Of a stretch of DNA of 64,000 nucleotides, positions 23,622-34,876 are shown one piece after another. Source of the DNA: Nepenthes gracilis (lineage: Eukaryota > Streptophyta > Magnoliopsida > Caryophyllales > Nepenthaceae); assembly GCA_033239525.1 (NCBI GenBank), contig BSYO01000023.1, positions 10,854,385 through 10,918,384 of the forward strand, read 5' to 3'. The stretch's first letter is position 1; every line of letters begins with the position of its first letter. The position numbers and the translations under genes are program-made. The notes beneath the pieces are model-generated. The model saw only the letters and a program-made list of their open reading frames with translations, was not told the origin of the DNA and searched no databases.

Positions 23622-25952
23622 GTAGCTTGATCACCGGGCAAGCATTGCATTGAGTAGCACAGTTTTGTGAAACTCAGAACGAAAATTATGTACCAACACT
23701 AAAAATTTGAAATGTGAATGAGAAATAAGGATTTTATTTCTCATTGAAGAAAGTAGGAAACTACTTTAAATGAGATTAGTAAATCAAAATTTAATGATCA
23801 ATATTTAAGAAAAAAATATTAAAGATAATTCTATATATTTTTTAATTTTAACAATATTAATATATATTGAATATTAAATTTAATATTTAAAAATTTTAAT
23901 AAAAATAGCTATTTAGATGATATTATTTAATATTTAAATTTTAAGTATTAATTTTCTTCAATCCAATGGTCCAAATAAAAAAAAATTAAAAATCCTACAT
24001 TTTATTAAGAAAAGTTAACTTTTAAGTTCAATGAGAGTGACCCATTTTAACATATAATTATTTGATAAATACAAATCTGTACCAGCATACAGGATTTGAT
24101 TAAGTTAATTATGGATTTTTCAAGAAATTTTGATTTTGCGATTCAGGACACGATAGAAATATACCGAATGTATCTCTATAACGAATGTACCAACTTTAAA
24201 TCTAAAGTTCAATTATTTATTTTACTGACCAAAATCCAATTCTGTATCGAGACATAAACTTAAAAAAATATTATAAATCCAAAAATAGATTTAGAAAAGA
24301 AAATGTTCAAACCGTATAATCTGAATTCTATACATAAAAGTACTTCTAAATATCGGCAAAGGTAATTTCAATTATACGTAAGAAAAGGCATATGTACTAA
24401 TCCAAGTAAACAAAAAATATAAATCAACCGACTTGATATAAACAACAAAAAATTCAAACTCAGCCACCGACATAATACATCAACATCAACTGATCATCAA
24501 CGAATTCTAAATTAAAAAATTCTATCAACATAAAATAATATTCATTTCTAATTAATAATACACAAAAACTAATTGACTTCTTAAATTTAAGTTCCAAGCA
24601 GCCGCTCTTTAAATCTAATCATTTGTAAGTATTATTCCAAATCTTCTAATTTAAAAGGTTAGTAAAAAATTAAAATAAGAGTGAGTTAATTATTCAATAA
24701 AATATATAATTTTTATAATTGAATATATATACATATATCAAAAGCATATTGGAACATAATACAATCGAATAATAGAAAACAATAACAATAATTCGTAACC
24801 ATATTATGCAAAAATTATAAACTAATGATCAATTTTTTTTTTTTCAAATTATACGACATCTAATTATACTTAAAGTATGCCAAAATCTATGAACTAAGGA
24901 TCAATAATGGTGTCACCAACAAATGAGCAAATATTAAAGATCGATTTATGCAGACTACTATTTAGTACCTGTAGCGTAGCCTATCATATATGTAACCTAA
25001 TAAATGAGACAAAATACTGCTATCAACCCATGTTCATGTTATAATATTATATCTCAATCACTTCTTAAAATGGTTCATGTATAATCAAATAAAAACTCTA
25101 CTCATATTTAAATATATTATTTAATTTTTTTCATATAGAAAAATATTTATATTTTATTATTTACTTATATAGAGTTTTTTTTAATCTTTTTTTTTCAAAT
25201 TTATGATATGCAAAATTATATGAATATGCAGAAAGAATATGTCGAAACAAGTAATGAAATTTCAAGGCATACAGATTTATATATTAAGAGATTTAAGATA
25301 TATAAGTATAATATAACAATATTTCTAGAAAAATAAGTACAATTTGTATAATTCAATCAGTTTATTTTAAGTATAAGATATACAAAAATATATATCTAAA
25401 AATTAAGACATGTAAAAATATTTAAACATGATTTAAAGATACATGTGAATATAGTTGTAAGAAATTGGCTTTTAAACATAAGGTGCATAAAATGAAGGCA
25501 TGTATTTTATAAACGTTTCATAAAATGAGGTTAGAATAATATGCATATAAAGTATAATCTTTTTTATTATAAAAATATTATATGAATGAGTACTTAAAAT
25601 AATAAATACTCATAAAAATTAAAAAAAATACTAACAGGAAAAATATGGTTTGGATACACTTACCATCTACTTAAAATTATCTAAACATCTTTTGAATCTA
25701 TTTGAATTATCATTCTCTAATCTTTATTCTCTTCTTCTATCTCTTCTTCTCTTCTCTTTTTTCTCTCTGTATTTCGCATAAAATGACTCATATAGACCAA
25801 AATGGGCATTTCATAAAAAAACTAGCATACGTGCGTTTTCAGATGTGTGTCAGGTGTTAAGGTAGAAAAAATATGACACATGAGTGTCTGTCAGTCATGT
25901 ATCTGATGGGTGCATTCCACCTGAACACATGTACATGCATTTTTTGAACACA
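23622..25952. other. AT-rich intergenic DNA, nothing recognised
   Basis: Long A/T-rich stretch without credible open frames. A CT-rich block near 25730-25770 and a T-rich run near 24832-24845 stand out only by composition. It may contain old, unrecognisable repeats. Confidence 0.5.
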
Positions 25953-26806
25953 TATTGTGTAGCGACCCGAGCTCGGATGCCGGAACCTGACCCGGACCGT
26001 CACGGTAAAATTTTCGAATCGTCCAAAATCATCAATTACGTGTCATCAAATAACTTTAATGAATTCTATAATATCATTTAAAACAAAATCTATAGTCATC
26101 ATAAATGCATCATCACATAAATATCCATAATAATGACTAATAACTTCAATAAATAACATCGATGTCCCACAATATCAATTCTCATAAAAAAATCTCATAA
26201 AAGTTGAACGGTAACTAAACTACCAAGATCTTAAATCTCCGTCAGAAGAGCCTCGAACTGCGATATCACTTCTATCGAAGCGGCTACCCAAAAGTCACGT
26301 GATCTACTTGATCTTGATGTCAACCTCGTCTAATCAATCTGGGTAATAAAACGAGGGTGTAAAACCCAACAAGTGATAATAATAAAAAATGGTATATAAC
26401 AATAATAATCTCGAATATTAAACTATCAATATCTCAATATAAATCTAACCATCTACTATATCCGAGACGAATTTCAACACGTCGTAAACACGACTCTAGG
26501 CAAAATAGGTCCCACAAGACCCGCACATCCAAAAACAGCAAGAATGCCAATAACCAACGGTAATCCCCTGGAATCCGACATCAAGCATGATTGGGGATTT
26601 CCCCGGTCCATATGTCAGCGTGAACGACCTGAACAACAATATCGATGAACAACATAGATTTTACCAATATCCGAATGACGTAAAATCTGATCAATGGATT
26701 TTACAAAATATAACTCATGGATTCAAGCGAATCCCAAACTCACGAGATATCAACAATGATGAAACATCATGATGAATCTCCTTGGACCTTATTCTACCAT
26801 AGTGAC

Positions 26807-27299
26807 CCAAAGGCCGCGTATTTACGCCCCGCCGGGGTGGGTAAGTCAACGAGTTATTCATGGTATCCAACTACCACCTCTGATTCCTCCGAGATCTGCA
26901 CTCAGTAGCACTGCCAATACCACCTCTCCGATACCCCCGCCAACGATATCCCAAATATCATCCTCTACGACGGTCACTAGGTTATAAACATCCATCTTGA
27001 CTCACCTGCACGAAATATCAAGAATTTGATTATCACCAGTGAAATTCGCCACAATCGAGATATAACAGCTAATCTCCTCGATCTTATTCGCCACCGTGAA
27101 CCAAAGATCCGCGCATTTACGCCCCAACGGTGGGTAAGTATAACGAGGTCATCCACAGATTCAACTACCTACGGTCATTCCGGAGAAACAGGGTGCGTGA
27201 CGTCGATACCATCCGTAATACCCTCGCCAAATGATATCCGCCAAACGAATGATATCCCCGATATCATCTTCTACGACGCCCACGTGGTATAAGCATCCC
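26807..27299. repeat. Diverged direct duplication inside the long LTR
   Basis: 26807-26993 and 27101-27299 repeat the same series of boxes: ccaaag.ccgcg.atttacgcccc, ggtgggtaagt, ccaactacc, atatcatc.tctacgacg and ataa.catcc. The spacing is about 295 bp. Confidence 0.7.
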
Positions 27300-27949
27300 A
27301 CCGAACTAGGCAATGCACCTCAACACCACTCAGACACGGAATCAAGATCGGACAAGCAGAACTACATTAAAGTACTCCAAACCTCCCATTCGATTCGGAG
27401 ATCTTGATGTTTTCACACTCTCCTCAACTTTGACCGTAGTAAAAATAACAATCCAAATACTCACTCAATTGAGTATAACGCAGAAAAGTTTTACAACATC
27501 AATAATAGGAACGCTGTTTCGATCTTTGACCAGGGCGATCTTCACACAATCAAATCCAACACAAAGAAATATATCTCAGGACGTCCAAAGGGAATACAAT
27601 GATCGAGATATGATCATTTAACTACCTCACTATTTTTTATTTTATTAGGAGGCCCTACGACTAAGGCCAACAATATTTCTATTTCAATTTCCATCCCCAA
27701 TTAATTTAACAAGGCCCGTCAATTAATTTGGCAATATTCATTTCTTCGTATAATTAGCATCATTTCGGACACAGGCCAATACACCTTTAGAAATACAACA
27801 TACGTAAAATTTAACATTCTCTATATTCTTTATCGAACACAAACGTGTAACCATATATTAATATATATATATATGTATGAATATATATATACATATACCT
27901 ATACATGCACATAGCACATACATATATATTCCAGCCCAACAATGGCCCA

Positions 27950-28590
27950 CTAATATACCCACATTACTCAAGCCTACCATCACTCTCTAACAGCACACTG
28001 GGCCCAGCCCAGTATACCCACACAATCACATACCCACACAATACACACCCAGCCCAGCCCAGCACACATAATACCCATTCTGGGCTCAGCCCAACATATA
28101 TTAAGCACATAATAGGCCCAATTCTGCCCAGCCCAATACGCTAATACACACATCCACTTACACACATATACACACACTTCGGCCCACCCCAACACACACT
28201 TGGGCCCCCACGGCCCAACACACTCACACGCACACTCATTTGGGCTCACGGCCCAACACACACAACTCACACACTTACACACACACACATTGGGCTCATG
28301 GCCCAACACCCACAACTCACACACTTACACACTCCACACACGGTGGGCTCATGGCCCAACACACACACAACCAGGCCCACAACCCATCACACCCACAAAC
28401 CGGGGCTCACCATCACACACACCACCCAACACTTGGCCCACTAAACACACACAGCCCACATCCACACACACACAGCCCAACACCTGGCCCACTAAACACA
28501 CACACACTGTGTACAGCCCAGCCCACGGCCCACACGGCCTCTCACCACACACACATCATACGCTGCTACACACACAGCAGCACACTGGTT
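27950..28590. repeat. CA-rich minisatellite (ggcccaacacacac type)
   Basis: An irregular array of a roughly 55-60 bp unit, tgggctcatggcccaacac followed by acacaactcacacacttac, expanded by CACA runs, with one strand almost free of G outside the ggcccag/tgggct motifs. Open frames across it are composition artefacts. Confidence 0.75.
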
Positions 28591-29758
28591 ATCGCGACAG
28601 GGCCACAATATCTGCAGTCCAAAAAATAATAAAATCGATAATAAGATTTCCATCAACAACAATAACCCATCCAGGATGTGACAATCAAACATACGCGGGA
28701 CCCAAAAATAAATAAAACCCGCGACAATCTCATCGGATATGAATCAGGACAAATAATACATGACCTCTTTGACCATAATCATGAGGAGGTATCCAAATTT
28801 ACAACTCATCCACAATACTATAACTTCAATATTTCTCATACAATGATCAAGACACCATCCCGCCATAAATAATAACCATAACATATCCTCGAGATCGAAA
28901 TATACCAAATGTAATATCTCCACTCGCCACAAGGAATATCCGAGCCCGATCACGTTCGAGCTCCCCGCAAGCGTATCCATGCCACTAAAGTACGAAGGGA
29001 TAAAAACATGAAAACGTGAGCCTAGAGCTCAATGAAGATCAAGAATCGTATAAAAAGGTACACATAAATCGGAAGCGGATATATATCACAAGAATCACGT
29101 AAAACAAAACATCATGTCCGTGAAATCCTGAAAATCGAGAAGATGTCTCTCGTACTAAATCGTCGTCGTAATAACTCGTCCCTCCGGGACAAAATCATAT
29201 AAACCACGATCCAGGTAAAACCTCATAAGCGATATCATATCATATGATCCGAGGTCACATCGTCATTTGAAATCACCACATCCACGTGGAGACACATACC
29301 GTCGTCAGGATCTAAAACTCATAATGCCGAAATCAAGAGAAAACCGCATGGAACTAAAACATAAATCAAAACACGTTAGGGTTTATCAGTAAAGACGTCT
29401 GAAGACATTCCTATCGCCCATCGTGGGCCAAACCATGTATCTCAAATCATCATACACCCAAATACGTGCGAAATACAAAGATACGAAATCGGAGAACCAA
29501 AGATCAATGATACCAACTTGAGGAAGGTTACCTCGTCCAGGTAACCACGGCTATATATCGGCTACGAATTAGCCGATGGCTGAGGCCATCCAGTATCTTT
29601 CTGTCTCCCATGTAGATAAGGAACTTGCTTCACTATGTTTTACCACACGCGGCTTTGGGTGTAATCTCAAGTTTTTATTATATATTAGGACGTCCGAATA
29701 TATTAGTTTTCCGTCAATTTCTTACGATGGTTACCAATTAAATACACGGTGGGCGATA

Positions 29759-29877
29759 CCTCATCTTCCTTATGGCGGAAGTAGCTAATCCTCATCTTCC
29801 TTACGGCGAAGTAGCCAATACCTCATCTTCCTTACGGCGGAAGTAGCCAATACCTCATCTTCTTCCTTACGGCCCAG
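29759..29877. repeat. 31-32 bp tandem repeat, nearly four copies
   Basis: Units of cctcatcttccttacggcgg followed by aagtagccaata at 29759, 29790, 29821 and 29853 (last one partial), inside the long LTR. Confidence 0.85.
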
Positions 29878-30866
29878 TACAATGCCTCGGATCACATAGT
29901 GATCCCACCCAAATACAACATGCATGGTTAGTGCGAGGCTGGTTCGTGGTTCCATGATATACGGATACCCAACATACATATATATATCGTCCAGGTGTCC
30001 AAACCCCTCCAAATCATAAATACAAGTACAAAACCACCGCACAATCGATAAAACATATACATGTACACTGATTAATAAATTGAGGGTATTTAAAAATACA
30101 TGCATGTTAGTAAAATCTCCCATGGTAGTCAAAATGCATCGGAAATTAAATCGGACCAAGAATAGGGCTGGAGGATACTTGCCTTAATATTATACTCCGC
30201 AAATCTGAAGAAAGGATGTCCCGAAGCACCCGATTTGTGCCTTTCTCTCTCCTACCGCCCGCGTCCTCTCTCTCTCCTCGCATGCCACTTCCTCTCTCCA
30301 CCGTGCATAGCCTCTGCCGGCTGCTGCCGGCCGCTCCGCTGCCGCCGATCGACCACCTCGCCACCTCACGTGGCCGTCGCCGAAGCCTCCTCCGCCTCAC
30401 CCGACCACCGTCGACGCGAAGCCGCTGCCGTTTCTCTCCTCGCATGACTTTTGCCGTCCTCTCTCTCCTCGAGCGATTTCTCTCCTTCGCACGCCACCGC
30501 CTCACGTCGCGCCACCGTGCCCGGTGCGAGCGACACGACCACCGCACACCACCGAGACCACCGATTTCGCCGCTACCATCCCGAACATTTCGCCGTCGAC
30601 TCTTGACACCGATTTCCTCACGCCGCCATTGCCTCAACCTGCGTCTCGCCAGAATTGCGCATGACAATCGCGGCCACACCTGACCACCATCGACCGCCGA
30701 TTCACTGCCGCGCGCTTGCCGTCGCCGCCCTCCTTCTCCTCTTTCTCCTCCTTCTTCTTCCTCGCGCAACCCTAATCCCCCTTTTCCCTTCACTTTCTCT
30801 CTCCCCGACACCCATTCTCCTCTTTTCCCCATTTTATTTTCCCTTTTCTTTTAACTTTTTATTATA

Positions 30867-30899
<33 letters not shown>

Positions 30900-31115
30900 A
30901 ATTATTATTATTATATATATATATATAACTTTTCTTTATTATTAATTCCAACTTTTGACCTCAGGACAATATTACGGGCACACACCGGGCACCACTCTGC
31001 ACCTCCGACCATTCCCAAAAATTTCATAATATTTTAATTTATTTTCACCACGTCCGGAAATACCCAAAATCATAATTAATATTAAAATAATCTAATTGGG
31101 ATCCGAAATATCACA

Positions 31116-31560
31116 CTCTCCCCTCCTTTTAAAAATTTCGTCCTCAAAATTTACGCAGATCAATCCTTGAACAAAATAAGAACAATTCTTTCAAACTTAA
31201 CCTCGATCGAAAGATTCCTCCAAAAATCTAATCATCAACACCTGATCTTTCTATCCCAATAATGGAATCAAAATCCCAACATAAAATAGCTTCTCGGAAT
31301 CAGCAACAATTCACACTTAATCACATGCCGATAATCAGCCCATATTTCTGTCAACATACATACATAAAACACATCATCACGATCTGCCAAACTTGGGACA
31401 ACGCCAATCCCTTGGCCACCTCTCCAGTCCATTGCAAAACCTCAAAAGTCCTGTCGAACCTCAACCTCATTCCATCACTTGCCCTCGAAACTAGAAACTC
31501 TTCTCTTCATGACGCTTCCAGAAATATCTGACCACTCTTCTCCATCATCCACTTAGGCTA
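31116..31560 (-). mobile_element. Residual internal region of the long-LTR element
   Basis: Begins with the polypurine tract and polyprotein-end-like sequence next to the LTR. A stretch ending near 31545 (gacgcttccagaaatatctgaccac) is collinear with 45080-45110 of the nested element (gtgcttccataaacatctgaccat), so the two elements are related. No open frame survives. Confidence 0.5.
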
Positions 31561-32400
31561 CAAAGTTGATTTGGTTGATCCCCGATGGATCGAGTTAATC
31601 TGTGGTAGGTTGTGATGCTCTCGAGAAAGATTTGAGGTTGTGTTCTGATGTAGCGTTTTGGGTGATTCTTGGATGGGTTATGGCGGTTGAATGTTTTGAT
31701 CAAAATTACTCCATTTATGGCTTGGAGTTAGCACTTGAGGTATTTGCTTTGAGGATTTAGAAAGGTTATTTGTATGAAGATAATCGTTGTTTAATTTGAT
31801 TATAAAGGCTTGAGAAAATCATTTTTTAGAAAAGGAGAATATTATTGACAATGTTTTGGGTCGAAATTTGTTATAGCGATAATTCGCAGTCAGGTGATCA
31901 ATCCGAATAGTGCAGTAGAAGCATGTGGGTCCGTAGCCTTTGGTTGTGAGATTCGATTTGGATCCTTAGATAGAGAATTTGATTTGAATGTCGGTTTGAG
32001 GACTTTGATTTGGTGGTGGTTTTTGTTGAGTCCTGTGATGTTGGAGAAGTAGCGGTTTTAATTTGGTCGGTCTGAAATCTCGTGGGGTAGAAGGAGATTT
32101 TTGCCGATGAAGTGGCAGGTAGGTGGATCTATTCTCAGCCTATGAGTTTGCCATTCAGGATCAGAGTTGTATTAGGAGTTTGCGCGGCAATGTCTTGCAT
32201 CTTCATTTTGAGCGGAGCGTGGTGTTATCGGTGAATAACCCCCGCCAAGAGTGGGCTCAACGAAGTTCTTTCTGCTGCGAAGCTTTTTGTGAAGATCGGA
32301 AGTGAAGTTCCTTTTCTTGAGCGGTCATGAAGCCAGACCAATCAAGCCGAGCCTCGATTGTCGGATGGAAGCTCGGTGGGAGTAGTTGAGGTTGTCGGCC
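31561..32400. other. G/T-rich stretch of opposite strand bias
   Basis: Base composition flips abruptly from C/A-rich (31.1-31.55 kb) to G/T-rich. The simplest explanation is an inverted piece of element interior or a different repeat. No domain was recognised in any frame. Confidence 0.35.
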
Positions 32401-32848
32401 GGTATTATGAACAAGTACATCGGATGGAGAGGAGCAGGCGTCGCCTTATAAGGCGTGGATACTCTTCCGGTGGCGGCGCGTTTGGGGGCTGTAAGGAGTG
32501 CGAGAATAAAACAAGTGAGGCGCCCTGCGGCCTTAGCGGCGAGGGACGGTCCAGTCCCAGCGGGCAATATCGTCAGTGCGGATCTTTCGGGGGCGTTACA
32601 GATGGTATGATCCGGATCGGTCCGGTGTGCGCGGCGGCCAGGTCCCGGGGGTGGGGTAGAGTCCACATCGGATGAAGAGGAAGCAAGCGTGCGCTTATAA
32701 AGGCGTGGATACCTCTTCCATTGGCGGCGCGTTTTGGGGGCTGTAAAGTGCCCAGAACAAAATCGTGGCGCCTGTGGCCCGGCCTTGGCGGCAGGGGGCC
32801 GGTCCCAGCGGATGATATCGTCGGTCGCCGGATCTCGGGGGCGTTACA
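32400..32848 (+). mobile_element. Second TRIM-like element
   Basis: Two direct repeats of about 190 bp (about 32407-32600 and 32657-32848) share acatcggatgga..agag, gcttataa.ggcgtggata, ggcggcgcgttt.gggggct and the end gggggcgttaca. Between them lie a primer-binding-like tggtatgatccgga and a purine tract cgggggtgggg. It is the same type as the TRIM at 18930-19314. The left edge is decayed and no target duplication was recognised. Confidence 0.7.
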
Positions 32849-33314
32849 ACACCTGTGATCGAAGCGCCAAATACACACTGCCGTAAAATACACAAACACA
32901 AAGCAAATCCACACGCCCCCAATACACACAACTATTCTGGGTATAAATACACATATCCACATATAGGTATATACATATATACCGTATTCTCACAAGTCCA
33001 TATACATACGCCCAATTCCACAACGCTGACAGTCGGTCGGATAACAGAGCATAAACTCTGTTTTGCCCAATTTCTCTTTTACCACATTTATCACCATATT
33101 CATTTCAGATCAACGACACTAATTAGAATTGAAGGATTCAATTACAGAGAAGGGGAATTTACTTTGCAGAAGAACATGGATTGCAAAAAGAGGAGTAATA
33201 TTACTTGCGATTAGAATAGAATTGACGGTAGAGGTTCACTTGCAAAATTAGGGAAGAACGACAGTACATGGAGTTCACTTGCCTGAATACTGCAATCCGA
33301 CTAGGGTTAGAAGC

Positions 33315-33347
33315 GGCTTTGGCTTTGGCTTTGGCTTCGGCTTCGGC
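33315..33347. repeat. GGCTTT/GGCTTC hexamer run
   Basis: Five and a half hexamers in tandem, inside the LTR-like body. Confidence 0.85.
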
Positions 33348-33716
33348 ACCAACAGCAACGGCAACCTTGAACGGACACGGCCACGGCAGCAAGGTCGACG
33401 ACGGCGACAGCAGCGGCAACTACGGCGACGGTTTCGCGTTCTGCCCTCTCACCTTCGTCCTCTGCTCCTCCCCTTCCCAAACCCTACCGCAACGTTAAAT
33501 AAAGAGAAAGGCCTCCTTAGGGTTTCCATTTGGGACGCCGGTTTCCTTCCTTCTTGCCGCAACCTTCGCGTGCACCGTTTCCCCCCTTTTCTCCTCTCCT
33601 CTCCTCTTCCTTCCTCTTTTCTTTCTTTCCTCTTTTTCCCTCCTTCCTTTCCTTCTTCTTCGTTCTTCATTCGCTCCTCTCTCTCTCTTCGTGTTTTCCT
33701 TCCTTTTCTATTTTCA

Positions 33717-33717
<1 letters not shown>

Positions 33718-33761
<44 letters not shown>

Positions 33762-33790
33762 ACATTATTATTATTATTATTATTATTACA

Positions 33791-33829
<39 letters not shown>

Positions 33830-33914
33830 CATTATTATTGTTACTATTACACATATTATTATTATTATCATTATTATTATTATTATTATATTATTATTAT
33901 TAATATATTTATTA

Positions 33915-33947
<33 letters not shown>

Positions 33948-33960
33948 CATTATTAATATA
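33718..33960. repeat. Long (ATT)n microsatellite
   Basis: About 240 bases of ATT units with sporadic ACAC, ATC and TATT interruptions. The Tat element inserted at its right end, and ATT repeats continue after the element at 53353. Confidence 0.92.
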
Positions 33961-33966
33961 TTTATT

Positions 33967-34778
33967 TGTTGGGTCCCATTATCCGGGGACCAATAAAAGG
34001 AAATCTGGAATAGGGACGAGTCACAAAAGGCAAAGCCCAAGCTATCGTATGTCCGAGAACTCATGCAACGCAAAATGACCAAGAATCCTCCGTGACCGTC
34101 AGGCAATCCGCGTGTGGCTAATAAGACGCTTGGACAAGTCAAACTCAAAGCAAGTCAAGAAAGGGCGAGGACTTTCTCAGTATCGGGAATGCCAACTCAA
34201 AGAATCTTACTGATTCTGCAAGAGTGCATAAATCCGCTACACGCCGCCGTCGTGCCAGCAATCCCGGCAGCATCCGTCACCTCAAGATCGACATTCCCGG
34301 CACAAAGATGGCCATTAGCGGCGTCGATCTCTGCTCACCAAACACGCTAGCGTGCACGACACGCATGTTTGTGTCGGCGAGGTGTAGCCGCCTCCCGAGG
34401 GCCTTAATAGCCGCATGGGCATTCCCACCCGCTACATTTTACCCCCTATAAATATCCACTTAAAGCAAACGGAGATGGGATCTTTGGTCAAGAGTAAACA
34501 GCTCAAGGAGAGATAAAGAGTGTATCCTAAACTCACCTTGTAACTTGTAAGAAACAACGATCAACTAGTGGGAATATTTCTCAGGCTCCTAGCCTCGTAG
34601 TTTTTCCCTCGTTTCAAAGCAGGGTTTCCCACGTAAAAACCTGCGTGTTCTCTCTCTCTTTCTCTCAACTCTCGCTCGCCCAAAAACAACTTACTTTCTC
34701 TCTTGTGTTGCGCTTGTTTCCGTCCGCCTGACGTCATCACGCGTCAGCTACATACGACACTCGGACTCGGACGCAACA
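33967..34778 (+). repeat. 5' LTR of the Tat element
   Basis: Matches 52535-53352 along its length with many substitutions and small indels, so the insertion is not recent. Confidence 0.92.
34447..34454 (+). promoter_or_regulatory. LTR TATA box
   Basis: TATAAATA preceded by a C-run (accccc). The same box is at 53024-53031 in the 3' LTR. It would start the genomic transcript about 30 bp downstream. Confidence 0.75.
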
Positions 34779-34794
34779 TTGGCGCCGTCTGTGG
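34779..34794 (+). other. Primer-binding site of the Tat element
   Basis: TTGGCGCCGTCTGTGG directly after the LTR. TGGCGCC-type sites are usual for Tat/Athila elements and pair with a host tRNA 3' end (probably tRNA-Asp, from memory). Confidence 0.82.
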
Positions 34795-34876
34795 AAAGAG
34801 GACGAAAAGTCAACTTCTCACTCTCCCAGACCACATTTAACTACACAGCACAACCTTTACACTTAAGCATCCTAAA

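Larger units (their letters stand above)
25958..31115 (-). repeat. Very long LTR (3' LTR of a minus-oriented Gypsy-like element)
   Basis: Left terminus tgtagcgacccgagctcgg, right terminus atccgaaatatcaca. In minus sense it starts TGTGATATTTCGG and ends GGGTCGCTACA. Just outside the right end, the minus strand gives a purine-rich tract (AAAAGGAGGGGAGAG) preceded by TTTGAGGACGAAATTTTT, the usual end of a Gypsy polyprotein plus polypurine tract, which fixes that boundary. Many blocks (29600-31000) are collinear with the 2.65 kb LTRs at 42006 and 48552, for example tatgttttaccacacgcggctttggg and acatgcatgttagtaaaa. The unusual 5.2 kb length is partly due to internal repeats. Confidence 0.72.
32861..33966 (-). 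repeat. Left part of an LTR-like body split by the Tat element
   Basis: Leader-like sequence, a hexamer run, a CT-rich block and a long (ATT)n run, in the same order as in the LTRs ending at 31115 and 44661. The body stops at 33966, where the Tat element begins, and resumes at 53353. The left edge is uncertain because the TRIM adjoins it. Confidence 0.5.

Noticed and set aside
27980..28715. Open frames of His/Thr/Pro-rich or Cys/Val-rich sequence
   Set aside because: They read the CA-rich minisatellite in different frames and have no domain.
29576..29788. Possible small protein starting MAEAIQYLSVSHVDKE
   Set aside because: It lies in the long LTR over a box shared as DNA, not protein, with other LTRs; the frame is not conserved at 43193-43290 or 49737-49922.
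33279..34078. Overlapping open frames of 70-225 codons full of Ile/Tyr/Leu runs
   Set aside because: They are translations of the (ATT)n microsatellite and the CT-rich block; composition artefacts.
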